In this document: positions 1-10,252 of the stretch, piece by piece
How the letters are laid out: the number at the start of each line of letters is the position of its first letter
Numbering within the stretch: the first letter of the stretch is position 1
From: Trichobilharzia szidati
Taxonomy: Eukaryota > Platyhelminthes > Trematoda > Strigeidida > Schistosomatidae
DNA: 64,000 nt
Direction: 5' to 3'
Assembly: GCA_944472155.2 (NCBI GenBank)
Contig: OX235273.1
Coordinates: 7,909,204 to 7,973,203 of the forward strand
Translations under genes and position numbers: made by a program
Notes under the pieces: model-generated
The model's database searches: none
What the model saw: only the letters and a program-made list of their open reading frames with translations
Told to the model about the DNA's origin: nothing

Positions 1-384
1 ACAACTAACTGTCTTCGCTCTATACTCAAGATCAGATGGCTGGAAAGAACAAGAACCAACAAGAAACTATGGAAAGAAACAAAACAAGAACCAATCGCTC
101 AACAAATATGGAGGAGAAAGTGGAGATGGATTGGACACTCGCTGAGGAGGCCGCTGAGTGACATCGCGCGTCAGGCCAGTGCTCGAGTGGAACCCGAAAG
201 GGAAGCGGCGAGTGGGACGTCAGTGCAAGGGTGACATGGAGGAGATCGTGTGAAGAGGGGCTGAAACAGTATGTACTAAGATGGATGCAGGTGAAAAGTA
301 CAGGAGAAGACAGAAGCAAGTGGAGACGTGTAGTTGAAGCCTAATGTTCCGCTAGGAACCCAAGGGAACAGTAATAATGATAAT
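1..384 (+). mobile_element. RTE-A LINE, 3' end (copy 1)
   Basis: This is the 3' end of an RTE-type (SR2-like) LINE whose 5' part lies outside the window. In one frame the sequence reads like the C-terminal region of the polyprotein: a CLRSILKIRW stretch, then RRKWRWIGHSLRRP, as in schistosome RTE proteins. The frame is broken after about 60 codons. The end reads GAAGCC(T)AATGTTCCGCTAGGAACCC followed by short AAT repeats, a terminus shared with copies at 27.5 kb and 44.9 kb. The element family encodes an APE endonuclease and a reverse transcriptase; only the tail is here. It cannot be functional. Confidence 0.8.
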
Positions 385-735
385 ATTCACTGGTTGACCA
401 TAACTATCAGCATGAAACAGAGCGAAGTTTATGTTGTCGCTCAACTTTGATGGTGACTCGTTTACAATTTAACACTGATAAGAACCTGTTCTGATCGCTT
501 GTACTATTATCGAACAATTTAAACTTTTGAAAAAGTATTAATTTATGATACTTCACAATTGTAGTTTATAACAGAACTGATTGTGCCTGTACAAATGGCA
601 TGCATTTCTTGCAAGCTTACACGCTTATAGAAAATATAAATAATAATTATTATTATTACTATTATTATTACTGTAAACGGGATATCTGATAACTTCAGGT
701 TACATTTGGAAGATGCTAAGTTAAGATCAAGGCTG
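385..735. other. AT-rich spacer, no gene seen
   Basis: No open frame with recognisable similarity. It holds a TTA/ATT-rich stretch near 640-672, the kind of low-complexity tail left by LINE 3' ends, and otherwise nothing I can assign. Confidence 0.5.
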
Positions 736-1305
736 AGGACAAGTGAGGGTTTTGTTAACCTGATAATCTGGACTTCGCCGATGATATATGTCTGATTTCC
801 CACAAATTGGAAGATATGCAAGCGAAAAGCAACAAGCTGGCAGAAGAAGCATCCAGAGAAGATAGGACTTCAGGTGAACATAGAGAAAAGAGAGGTTCTG
901 AAGATTCCTGGCCAACACCACCAACAGCAACTACAACAACAGACAACAATCAGCATAAATGGAAGCAACCCGAAAGAAACAACCTCCTTCACCTACCTAC
1001 CTGGGAAGCATAGTTTCAACTACAGGCGGACGGAACTGACGAGGATATCAAAGCAAGGATCGGGGAAGCAAGACAAGCTTTCATTTATCTCAAGTTTGTG
1101 TGAAGGTCAACAGCACTCAGCATCAAAAATAATATCCGGATTTTCAACTCCAATGTGAAGTCAGTCAGTGCTACTCTATACGGATCAGAGACTTGGCCAG
1201 AGCGTCATTAAGAGCATCTCAAACAAACTACAGACCTTCATCAACAGTTGTCTTTGCTCAGTACTCAAGATCAGATGGCTGGCCAGAAAAGATCAGCAAC
1301 AGGGA
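736..1305 (+). mobile_element. RTE-A LINE copy 2, left part
   Basis: The sequence encodes the reverse transcriptase catalytic motif as LDFADDICLISHKLED near 770-815 (the FADD aspartates are intact), followed after a frameshift by a poly-Gln linker, SINGSNPKETTSFTYL and a decayed GSETWPER region. The order matches the palm-to-C-terminus part of RTE proteins. Several frameshifts make it a dead copy. It is cut at 1305 by a solo LTR and continues at 1845. Confidence 0.82.
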
Positions 1306-1844
1306 TGTGAACTTCTCCCGAAAGAAATCCGAAACGATAATCCAAACTATAGATTTAACCACACGTAGAGTGACGCGTAAATTGCGAATTACAGGATATT
1401 CTGCAATACGGTACTTTATTATATAAAAATAGATATATAATATACAAACCTCAAAATGTGAGGTGTCTGTGGCTAAATGCCGTCAAATGCACAACCACTG
1501 TGTGCAGTCAATAAGTAAAAACAGCAATGCTGTGTCAAGGTCGATCCACGTGTCGATTCAAACGGCCCGCGAATCCCAAGCAAAGAATAAACAAATATGA
1601 ACAAACAACTTCCAATAGTAAAGCATACACTATAGGGTAAGGTCAGCAAATAATGTTTAAGGAGAAGAAAAATAAGAACTATACATTAATAGAATGATAA
1701 TATAACAAGTAATTTAATTGCAGTTGTAAGCAAATGTCATTGTTATAAGTTAACATATAAAAACTATACTACTTACTAATGGCAAGTAGTATAATGTTGA
1801 ACAAAGGAAAGATTGAGAATGAGCAGGTAGGTAAGGAATTAACA
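1306..1844. mobile_element. Solo LTR (LTR-B, 539 bp) inside RTE-A copy 2
   Basis: It starts TGTGAAC and ends TTAACA, so it has TG...CA termini. It is flanked by an exact 5-bp duplication AGGGA (1301-1305 and 1845-1849), and removing one copy restores the RTE-A reading across the site. These are the marks of an LTR retrotransposon insertion reduced to one LTR. A TATATAA-like box near 1415-1425 and an AATAAA near 1587 suggest + orientation, but weakly. I found no other copy in the window. There is no coding potential. Confidence 0.75.
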
Positions 1845-2163
1845 AGGGATCTCTGGGAGCGAACCAACCAGGAACTGATTTTGAAACAAATATGCAGGAA
1901 GAAATGTAGATGGATTGGCCATGCTCTGAGGAAACAATGCATTAAGTGACATCACTAGACAAGCCCTTTAGTGGAACCCGAAAGGGAAGTGGCGAGTTGG
2001 TCGTCAGTGTGAGGGTTACTTGAAGGAGGTCATGTGAAGAAGAGATGAAAGTGTGTGAGCACACTTGGAGCCAGACGAAGACTAAAGCAGGGAATAGAAC
2101 GCAATGGAGACGCACGGCTGAAGCCCTGTGTTCCTCTAGGAATTAAAGGAAATAATAATAATA
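1845..2163 (+). mobile_element. RTE-A LINE copy 2, right part and 3' end
   Basis: This resumes the interrupted RTE-A: DLWERTNQELILKQICRKK, then WIGHALRKQ, then a decayed tail. It ends GTTCCTCTAGGAATTAAAGG followed by AATAATAATAA. That terminus defines a second RTE-A subfamily, shared with copies at 4.1, 21.6, 34.7 and 56.1 kb. Frames are broken. Confidence 0.82.
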
Positions 2164-2289
2164 ACCTGATAAAGGAGGTATTACGGTTGTTTTTAGTTAT
2201 ATTAGAGTTGCTTTAGATGTAGTTTCACAGTAGGATTAGGGAGAGGGTTATAACACCTAGATAAGTGCATCTATAGAATGTAGAATAAT

Positions 2290-2735
2290 GACTACATTGA
2301 CACCTCAATTCAAGAATGACAGGTATTTTTGTCACACAACAGAGGACGGCATCTTGTCTTTTTATTCATTTTGTTAAGTGTATGTTCAAGTGACGGTATT
2401 AATTTTATCCCCTTTTTCTGTTGGATCTTTCGGTTTGCATAATATCGAATTAAGCGACTTGACTGGTTTGTGTGCTATATCTATATCTAACGGTTTCAGT
2501 ATTCTAGCTGTTATTTCAGAGATATTTTTCATGTATGGTAGAATGAATTTTCTTATGGTCTTTGATGATGGTTCTTTGTTGGCGTTTTGATTCGACTTTA
2601 CACACTTTTTGATGAAATTTTGTGGATAACCATTCTTTTTGAAGACCGTTTGTAGGTATTTTTCTTCCATTCTTTTCAACTCTGGAGTGCTACAATGTGT
2701 TTGAACTCTTCTAAACAATGTCTGCATACAGTTTC
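2290..2735 (-). mobile_element. PLE fragment, linker between RT and GIY-YIG (inverted 5' part)
   Basis: The minus strand carries a 113-codon open stretch (2386-2727) with LKRMEEKYLQTVFKKNGYP and QNFIKKCVKS, matching the region of Penelope-like proteins between the reverse transcriptase and the GIY-YIG nuclease. The YP-x-x-FI-x-K pattern recurs in the PLEs at 24.5, 31.3 and 63.3 kb. It abuts the C-terminal part of a PLE in the opposite orientation, so one element may have been inverted on insertion. No catalytic residues remain. Confidence 0.7.
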
Positions 2736-3200
2736 ATTTGTGAGACACGATATGTATTCTTTAGTATCAATGCATACAGACAATTATGGTCATCAATTTG
2801 ATTGGGATAATGTCAAAATCTTAGACAGAGGAAACACCAAAAGTGCAGCCAGGGAATTCCTAGAAGCCTGGTACTCAAACGAAAATGCAATTAACAAACA
2901 CGTTAATATAGACGAAATATACCAACTAATAAAATGTAAATCAGGTGACCGGAAAGTTTAAAATCCAAGTCAGTAGAAAATGGTCAATTCATATGTAAAG
3001 ATGGTTACCAGGAGACGCAGTTATATCACTCATGAAGAAATTTAAATCATTTCACTTTATGCTGAAAATTGCGCTGAAGGGGGATGTTGTCCAGAAGGTG
3101 GACGACGAAAGCTCCGCAACTAAACCAACTAGCTCAGAGAACACTATTAATTGCAAATCATCCACCTGAGCTACAAATCTTCTCTATTATTTCTCGTCTA
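2736..3200 (+). mobile_element. PLE-B C-terminal region and 3' UTR
   Basis: The plus strand reads HTDNYGHQFDWDNVKILDRG and REFLEAWYSNENAINKHVNID before a stop near 2960. This is the segment that follows the GIY-YIG core in many PLEs (H-x-FDW...IL...R...EA). The same protein and 3' UTR recur at 42.75-43.24 kb (+) and 49.78-50.22 kb (-). The UTR includes a conserved block near 3130-3190. Non-functional fragment. Confidence 0.75.
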
Positions 3201-4125
3201 GTTCTCTGTCAGAAGCTACTTGTTGGCTATCCTTTCTAACCGACTGACTGGCCGGCTATCTGATCTTTATTGTTGAGGCAGAGAAAACAACTTCATTAGT
3301 GAAAGTTTTCATAGTGACCGCCTGTTTGGAAATACACAAATACACAGAATTATAAACGAACTGAAATTTGGACATCATTATTCTACTATTTGTGTATTTA
3401 AGTAGTCAGTCTAACAACATACCTTCTCTACTGTCAGTCATACACATCGTATATATATTTAATAACCAATTAGGCGTCAATCATTTGAGTATGTATACGG
3501 CTGAGATATTTCGCTAAACTTGCCTTGATTATCGTCCTTGAATGACAAACTTTCAACTATAAATTGGACATTTCTTCTCTAACCTTGAATATTCTACCTA
3601 ATAAAACAGCCATGCTTGTTTATTTACCTCTGACTGCTTTCCATATTGATTAAATACAGTGATGAGTGAGTGAGTAGTACGACTGATCAATAAATACACT
3701 CCAGACACACTTACTTGCATAGACACAGAATAATTTTCAACCTCATTTTGTTCATTCACATCAAAATATATAGACGCAAGAAAAAAATACGTACGTGAAT
3801 GAATCATTCGCGTTTTAATGAATCAATGTGTCTGTAAATTAAAAATAAAACAAAAAGCGTTTCAAGGTCAAGCGTAGGCGGATGGTCTAAAGGTTGGTTG
3901 GTCGGTCGGTCATTCATTCATTCATCTATTGATTACAAAGGAAGGTGAAATAGGCGTAAAATAATCATTCACATCACAGAATTCGTCATCGAAATAATTT
4001 AATTAGTTCAATGTACAATATTTAAAAGTGGTGAGGATAAAGAAATAATTTTAGGGCGTTTTCGCGCGAATAGTACATGCAACAAACGCTATGGCAGATA
4101 TTACAGCCGTGTGTATTATTAGTAT
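3201..4125. other. Unassigned AT-rich DNA, no gene seen
   Basis: I recognise neither a coding region nor a repeat family here. There are short tetranucleotide runs near 3893-3930 (GGTT, GGTC, ATTC units). An open minus-strand stretch at 3598-3807 shows no known motif and is probably chance. Confidence 0.4.
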
Positions 4126-4126
4126 T

Positions 4127-5600
4127 GTTATTATTGTTTCCTTTAGTTCCTAGAGGAACATAAGGCTTCAGCCACACATATCCATTGCGTTTGGATCTCC
4201 ACCAAAGTTTTCATCACCTGGCTCCACGTCTGCCCACATGTTTTCATCTACTCCTGGTATAAACCTCCTCCTACTCCATGTCGACCTCGCACTGACAACC
4301 AACTCGCCGCTTCCTGTCCAGGTTCCACTCTAGCGATGGCCTGTCGTGTGATGTCACTCATTTGATGGTTTGTTTTCTCAGAGTATGGCCAATCCACCTA
4401 ACTCGATTCCCTCCTGCAGATCTGTTGCACAGTCGGTTCCTGCTGTGTTGGTTTGCTCCTAGAGATGCCTGTTGGTGATCTTTTCTGCCGGCCAACTGTC
4501 CTTGAGCGGAGACAGCTGTTGATGAAGGTGTGTAGTTTGTCCGAAGTGGCCTTCGTGACGCGGCGTCAAGTCTCTGATCCGTATAGCAAGTAGCAGTGAC
4601 CTCACATTGGAGTTGCAAACCCTCACCTTATTTTCCATGCTGAGTGTTGTTGATCTCTTCTACACAGACTTGAGAGAAATGAAAGCTTGACTTGCTTTCC
4701 CGATTATCGCTGCTTTGATATCCCTATAATTTCCGTCCGCCTGTATTTGAAACGATGTTTTCCTGGTAGGTGGGTAGGTAGGTAAAGCAGGTTGCTTCTT
4801 TCAGATTTCTCCCATTCATACCGGCTGATTGCTGTCTGTTGTTGTTGCTGTCGCTGTTGGCCAGGAATCTTCATCACTAACCTTTGTTTTCTCTATGTTC
4901 CCCTGAAGTCCTATCTTCTCTGGATGCTTCTTCTGCCAACTTGTTTCTTTTCACTTGCATATCTTCAAGTTTGTGGGAAATCAGACATATATCATCATCG
5001 GTGAAGTCCAGATCCTCCAAGTTTTGTGTGTGAGTCCATTTCATGCTTGTTTCCTCGCTGCCCGGCCCGCTGTTTGTCGCATCGTCCAGTCTACTGCAAT
5101 CAAGAAAATCATTGGCGATAGTAGGCAGCCTTGTCTTACTCCTGTCCTCACTTCGAAGGATTTTGTAAGTTTCCCGTTGTGGATTACTTGGCATACAGCA
5201 TTGTCGTACAACTGTTGAATGAGATGCATAATTGTTGGCGGCACCCCGTTGTATCGAAGTAGTTGTCAAATCACCTCTCTATTGACGCTTCGCTGTCGAA
5301 GGCCTTTTCAAAGTCAATAAAGTTGAATGGGGTAGAGAGGTGACTGCCATTCCAATCTCTGTTCAATGATGATGATCCGTAGTGTTGCGATTTGATCGAT
5401 GCATGATTTGTTCCTCCTGAATCCAGCCTGTTCCGGTCGAAGTTTTTCATAAAGGGCAACGTGTTTGATTCTCTCTAGGATGATGCCACTTAGTACTTTC
5501 CTTGGGATGGACAGGAGCATAATACCGCGCCAGTTCTTGCATTGACTTAAGTCTCTTTTCTTTGACAGTTTGAATAAGCATTATCCAGCTCAATGGATGG
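4127..5600 (-). mobile_element. RTE-A LINE copy 3 (RT palm to 3' end)
   Basis: On the minus strand the order is LRPEQAGFRRNKSCIDQI, FIDFEKAFDSEASIER (motif A), GVRQGCLLSPMIFLIAVDW (motif B), NLEDLDFTDDDICLISH (motif C, FTDD instead of FADD), a Gln-rich linker, then the C-terminal region and the GTTCC(T)CTAGGAA terminus near 4140. Motifs fall in at least three frames, so the copy is dead. The part right of about 4650 is mirrored by the copy at 61.08-61.99 kb as part of the large inverted duplication. Confidence 0.88.
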
Positions 5601-6350
5601 CAGTTTATCCCAATACATGAGATGACCATTTCGGAGTGGTGTCCTTAGTTGATAAACTGTACTCCTGAACATTTTATATGAGTGGTATTCAACAACAAAA
5701 TATCATTGTGTATTTCTCGAAGGGGGAAAAGAAGAGATGTCATCATAATGGTTGATTGGTCTGCTCTTCATGTCAGGCACAAGGAACTGTGTCACACACG
5801 ATCTACTGTTAATCAATCTGTTTTGTTTGAAGATCCTGGACAGAGGGAAAATATCCTGCGATAAATTTCGCTGAAAATTTTCTACACTATATAAAGATTA
5901 TTCGGAATAAAGCTCCTTAATACTATTATTATTATTATATTACTTATTTCGTTGAGTGGACATTACAACGACGCTACAATGAACGTCGTTGTTAAGGTAG
6001 GTAATAAACCTACCAACCGCCTCCATTCTATCCATTGAAGTAGACATAAACGCAAAAGTGTGCGGCACGTTTGTCTTGTCTATAATTTATGTACACCCAC
6101 CAAGTTGGCGGTGTTATTGGAATGAGGTTGGGTGGTAATCTATTAATTAAACAAAATTTTTGAAATAAAAAAATGTTGACGATAATTGAAATTGGTAATA
6201 TAAATCAATAAATTGTATCCATTTTATTGATTATTGTGGCAAAATATTAACAATTTCACCTATATTTTAACAATAGAAGGCAAGACACGGAAGCTAAAGT
6301 ATAATTTTTCATTAATCATACCGCTGTCTATATATTTACAGCTTGCCTCA
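5601..6350. repeat. Non-coding part of arm 1
   Basis: No gene is visible. The block matches 60330-61080 in reverse complement. It includes a segment (about 6260-6345, GGCAAGACACGGAAGC onward) that belongs to a dispersed repeat also found at 46.1-46.3, 47.48-47.7 and 60.2-60.4 kb. Confidence 0.55.
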
Positions 6351-6355
6351 TTCTG

Positions 6356-6485
6356 ATGAATAATAATAATAAAATTAATAAATTTGCTTTATTCCAAAAC
6401 AGTACTTGTGATGTAGAATGGAATTCTCAGCATTTTTACTACAGTATTGCATCCAGTTAGTACATTATCAATAAATAGAATGAAA
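6356..6485 (-). mobile_element. CR1 LINE 3' end, reverse orientation
   Basis: Reading minus, it ends GGAATAAAGCAAATTTATTA with ATT repeats and contains the TGAGAATTCCATTC block typical of the CR1 3' ends in this window (7.70, 10.31, 39.97 kb). It lies back to back with a plus-strand CR1 fragment, so both 3' tails point outward. Confidence 0.7.
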
Positions 6486-7783
6486 TGAAATGAACTTTGT
6501 TAAGTACGCCGATGATCTAACTATTTCAATGTCTGTTAACTCCCAGTTTGACTGTACTAAGATAAACAACTTTCTGTCAGGAATTAGCAAATGGTCTTCG
6601 TCTAACGGTCTTAAACTTAATCCTTCCAAATGTCAGACTGTTAATTTCAGTTTCCGATGTAAACGAAAGTTAAATGAAGCCGTTGGTTCCTATGACCCTT
6701 GCAAAATCGATGATACTGATATAGAAAGCAAGTCTGAAGTTAAGTATCTTGGATTAATTCTCTCTTCTGACCTATCCTGGTCTTCCCATGTCTTAGCGAT
6801 TTCTAAAAGAATATTTCGTCTGACTTTTTACATTCAGAAGTTGAGGCACCCAGGCATAACTCAACCAACGCCTCCTTCTACAGTTTGTCAACTCGTGTAT
6901 TTTACCTATTCTTCTTTACTGCTCACCACTGCTCATTCTTTCTTGGATTGCTTAAAATAGACTATGTCATACCTCGTAGAACTCTGAGGACTGTCAGTCA
7001 GTAGGACGAGTGGTATCCCATTGGGCCATATCGTTGACATAGTCACTGATGATAGGCACTTGATTTCATGCAACAAATTCGCTAAAGGAGTTTTGTCAGA
7101 CTGTGAGCATCTACCACAGCACCCGCAGCTCCAACCTTGTGTCTCCTCAGGTAAAACAAGTAGTCTTTTCAGAAGACCTTATGCACGTACGTCTCAGTAT
7201 AAAAATTACACTATACCATATTTGACGGCACGTACTTTATGTGATGAAAATAGTGTCAGGCATGAACTAACTAACCTTCTTAGCACCACTAAATAAACCA
7301 TCTCCTTCACCCTTAAAGCATCAAAGTTTATTGTTATTGTACTTCTTATATTTATAATCCTCTCAATATTTTGTTTTTGTTTATTTTTTTCATAAGTGTG
7401 AACATCATTTAAGCTGTGTTATAACTGTTAATTTTGTTATTTCATCTCACCATGCTGCTATATCAAGAGAACATTAGATCCAATAATCTATAACATGCTA
7501 AAATTTCCAAACTGAATCGACAATACTGTTTGAAACAAACTCACTGTTATTATTATTATTATTATATTTAATAATCTCAATTTGTCCTTCGAATATTTTT
7601 GACTTTATGTCGTAAATGTGGACAAATTCCTCCGATTAATTTTGTTTTAATTTTTAATTTTATTTATATTTTGAGTAAATCAGATGGAATATTGTGAAAA
7701 ATACTGAGAATTCCATTCTGTATTAAAAGGAGTGCTGTTTATGGAATAAAGTAGATTATTATTATTATTAAGTTCATGTACAG
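6486..7783 (+). mobile_element. CR1 LINE copy 2, RT C-terminal half and 3' end
   Basis: The frame from 6490 reads FVKYADDLTISM (catalytic YADD), GLKLNPSKCQTVNF, then IESKSEVKYLGLILSSDLSW. These are the palm and thumb of jockey/CR1 reverse transcriptases. The frame stops at 6960. The C-terminal part resumes at 7021-7296 (DRHLISCNKFAKGVLSDCEH, ending ELTNLLSTTK). The 3' UTR ends GGAATAAAGTAG then ATT repeats. 5' truncated, broken once; absent from arm 2 of the inverted duplication. Confidence 0.87.
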
Positions 7784-7887
7784 AATAATTTTTAATGTAC
7801 TTGCAGATTTTACATGATTTCAGTTGACTGGAGTTTCCACAATCAGTGAACAGTGCTTAGAAAATTACGCTTATATTGTTTTTAAAC

Positions 7888-8110
7888 AGGCAGTTCAAGT
7901 TTAATTGCATGGAAGATTTCATCATGAGCTGACATCAGTTAGAAAGCCATTAGAAAACCAGTGAGGGAGTACTGGACAGCTAGCTGTTTCCTCCCACTAG
8001 TTTCAGACTCTTCAGTAGTACATCCCACCCCTAAGATTCAAACCCAGGACCTTCTGGTTACAGAGCGAGCTCGTAGACCGTTGAGCCACTGGGACCCAAT
8101 CCAAAGGAGC
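7888..8110 (-). mobile_element. SINE-A (tRNA-related, hammerhead type)
   Basis: Sense is minus: an A-box-like TGGCTCAACGG, a B-box-like GGTTTGAATC, then a hammerhead-like segment (8022-7960) with core CTGAAGA and GAAAC, then a tail ending at the element's 3' block. Stem I has one mismatch. Paired head-to-head with the next SINE. The arm 2 counterpart is 59770-59990. Confidence 0.7.
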
Positions 8111-8149
8111 CTAACCCAAAGAAAACTATCCTTTTAATTTTGTTGTAGT

Positions 8150-8368
8150 TAGAAGTTGGAATTCATGGGGTGGCACTTGAGTCGAATCCCAATGGTTGAT
8201 TGTTTCACGAGCTTGCCTTGTAACCGGTATGTGTTGGGTTCGGACTCAAGTGGTTGTGCACTATTGATGAGTTTCAAACCAGGACGAAACTACTGTACTG
8301 TCCTGTACTCCTTTGTGGTTTTCAATAGTTCTCTAACTGATAACAATCCGTGGGCAAACTTGAAATAA
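8150..8368 (+). mobile_element. SINE-B (diverged hammerhead SINE)
   Basis: Begins GGAATTCATGGGGTGGC, has a decayed tRNA-like part (CTTGCCTTGTAACC) and a hammerhead relic with core TTGATGA and GGACGAAAC. It ends with the subfamily block TCTCTAACTGATAACAATCC. It is read as an open frame but encodes nothing recognisable. The counterpart in arm 2 is 59500-59730. Confidence 0.65.
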
Positions 8369-8397
8369 GAATGATGACAAGTTCATTTTTTGATTGG

Positions 8398-8625
8398 ATG
8401 GAGGCTCAATGGTCTATGAGCTAGCTCACCTTGTAACCAAAAGGTCCTGGGTTCGAACCACCTGTGGTGGGTGCGTACTGCTGAAGAGTCCCAAACTAGG
8501 ACGAAACAGCTGTCCAGTACTCCCAGCTAGTTTTCCAGTGGTTTTCTAACTGATATCAGCTCATGATGACATCCTCCACGTGCAATCAAACAAAATCCCT
8601 ACAAAACCAATACTTGAAAATTCAA
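8398..8625 (+). mobile_element. SINE-A with consensus hammerhead
   Basis: The tRNA-related head has A box GGCTCAATGG and B box GGTTCGAACC; the hammerhead follows at 8473-8523; the tail is CAAAATCCCTACAAAACCAA. Transcription by RNA polymerase III from the internal boxes is expected from known SINE biology, not shown here. The arm 2 counterpart (59270-59475) has lost core residues. Confidence 0.75.
8473..8523 (+). ncRNA. Hammerhead ribozyme in SINE-A (consensus core)
   Basis: All type I elements can be placed: stem I GTACTG/CAGTAC, core CTGAAGA (fits CUGANGA), stem II GTCC/GGAC with loop CAAACTA, GAAA, a self-complementary stem III ACAGCTGT, and cleavage triplet GTC. Compared with the Sm-alpha hammerhead (stem I ATCCAG/CTGGAT, stem III ACGCGCGT) both sides of each helix have changed together. 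Cleavage is predicted, not shown. Confidence 0.72.
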
Positions 8626-8639
8626 GTTTAAACAAAGTA

Positions 8640-9640
8640 AATGTATACATACAATGGTAAAAAGGTTACGTAATAAAGGTGAGAGATGCGTAAGATGCTG
8701 AGTAACTAATAAATTGGGTAACACAATGTAGTGAGTTCAATTCAAATCATGGAAATAAGAGAGAAGCAAAGTTAAACTATATCGAAAGGTAGGGAGGGGG
8801 GAGGTTAAAGCCAAAGATCACGTAAGTAACCGATGAGAAGCCAAAGAAATAAACAGTGATGGTACCATATTATTCTGCATAAACCACCGTTCTTCTTGCC
8901 TTATTCAATGATACATTGTTAAAAGCTTAACAGCAAAGGCAAAACTGTCAGATTTTAACAATCTAGTAATGATGGTAAAGGAAAGGAAAACCTCTGAATA
9001 AATTTCTTCTGAACACATAAGTTTGACTTCTTCAGATAGCTTCTGACGGCTTCCAGTATATGCAGAAGACCAACTTGTAAGGCAAAATTAAGATTAGTTG
9101 GAATACACTAATGATAACTTTAAAAGCCTTGCTAACATTGTGGTGAGAGCTGTCTACTAGCCAAATTGATAGAGAGTAATTTACGTCAATGTTTACGTTG
9201 TCAAGATTTGTCGTGAGAAAATATGAACAAAGACTGATTGAAAAGCGACCACAGCAGACTTTGCGTAGGCGGATACAGTTAACATAGAGATGATCTGACA
9301 TTCAAGAAACAGTCACAAAGAGATGAAAGATGAGAAACAACCAATCAGAAGACTGTGTTTGTTTGCTTAACTAAACTATAATAATGTACATGAAAGTATA
9401 TAAATATGCTTTGATTTCCTTAACAAACGATCTGTTGCCTATCACTTGTCTTCTGTTGTTACAACATCGATTTTGTGTTCAGTATCTCTACATAGTGTAC
9501 TAAAACAGACCCACGAAACGACCTTGCTTGCTCTTTACTTAACTATTCAGGATGATGTTCAGAAATCCAGTTATGAACATGTTTAATTGTATGACCAATG
9601 TAACATTTAAAAAAAACTAAGCCCGAAGTTATTTGTTCCA
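8640..9640 (-). mobile_element. PLE fragment with GIY-YIG domain, split by a solo LTR
   Basis: Minus-strand counterpart of the PLE at 58296-58985. The minus strand reads a GIY-YIG-like CYIGHTIRHVHNWISEHHPEWL region right of the LTR (about 9640-9464), then VSKAFKVIISVFQLI and the C-terminal end near 9138-8985. The rest is 3' UTR. The LTR at 9139-9463 interrupts the nuclease region. Frame is broken; non-functional. Confidence 0.7.
9139..9463 (+). mobile_element. Solo LTR-A (325 bp)
   Basis: Starts TGTGGTGAGAGC and ends GTTGTTACA, flanked by an exact 4-bp duplication ACAT (9135-9138, 9464-9467). Sense was set from the 62.3-kb copy, where the same end abuts a primer-binding-like site; a TATAAATA box and an AATAAA-like signal near the 3' end fit this direction. 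Length is close to the LTR of schistosome Gypsy elements such as Boudicca, from memory. Same insertion as 58472-58797 in arm 2. Confidence 0.85.
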
Positions 9641-9965
9641 AGATTTCATCATGAACTGACATCGGTTAGGCGACCATTGGAAAACCAGAAGGGAATACTG
9701 GATAGCCGTTTCGTCCTAGTTTTGGACTCTTCAACAATACGCGCCAGCTGAGATTCGAATTGGCAGTATTTGGAGTTCATGGGTTGGCCATTGGATCGAG
9801 TCCCAGTGACTTAATGGTCTGCGAGCTCGCCTTGTAACCAGAAGCTCCTGAGTTCCAGCCTAGATGGGTGCGTACTGATGAAGAACCAGTCCCAAACTAG
9901 GACGAATCGTCTGTCTAGTACTCCTTGTTGGGTTTTCTTGTGGCTATCTAACCGATGCTAGTTCA
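9640..9965. mobile_element. Head-to-head SINE-A pair
   Basis: Minus copy at 9640-9765 (truncated in the tRNA head; hammerhead relic with core TTGAAGA and triplet ATC) faces a plus copy at 9766-9965 (A box TGACTTAATGG; hammerhead with an insertion and GAATC in place of GAAAC). Both ribozymes look inactive. The pair is mirrored at 57955-58295. Confidence 0.7.
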
Positions 9966-10157
9966 ATAAACCAGTGGTTAGGACTCTCGCCGACCATGCA
10001 CATGGTCCGGGGTTCGATCCCCTGCCGGCGCACACCCGATATCTATGGTCGGCCTGCAAAATTTGGGCTACCGATATCCATGCTGAAAATTCCATACCTG
10101 TACCTAAAAATACGGTGTGGTATCAAGCTGTAATAAAAATAAAAATAAAAAAATAAA
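9966..10157 (+). mobile_element. SINE-D with CR1-like tail (copy D1)
   Basis: The head has A-box GTGGTTAGGACTC and B-box GGTTCGATCCCC of a tRNA-like unit. The body ends ATGCTGAAAATTCCATACC, matching the 3' end of CR1 in this window (GCTGAAAATTCCATGC near 17.63 kb), then AAAAATAAAAATA. This is the usual SINE design, with a tail recognised by a partner LINE. Absent from arm 2 of the inverted duplication, so it inserted later. Confidence 0.8.
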
Positions 10158-10252
10158 TAGAATCCCGAAAAACCAAAAAATTGGAGTTATTTGTGGTTGG
10201 CAGTGGTTAGAATTGGAGTCTAGGACTGATCAGCTGCATGTACTTGTATTTT

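Noticed and set aside
32..319. 95-codon minus frame
   Set aside because: Antisense shadow of the RTE-A 3' end; the same shadow appears at 27.5 and 44.8 kb.
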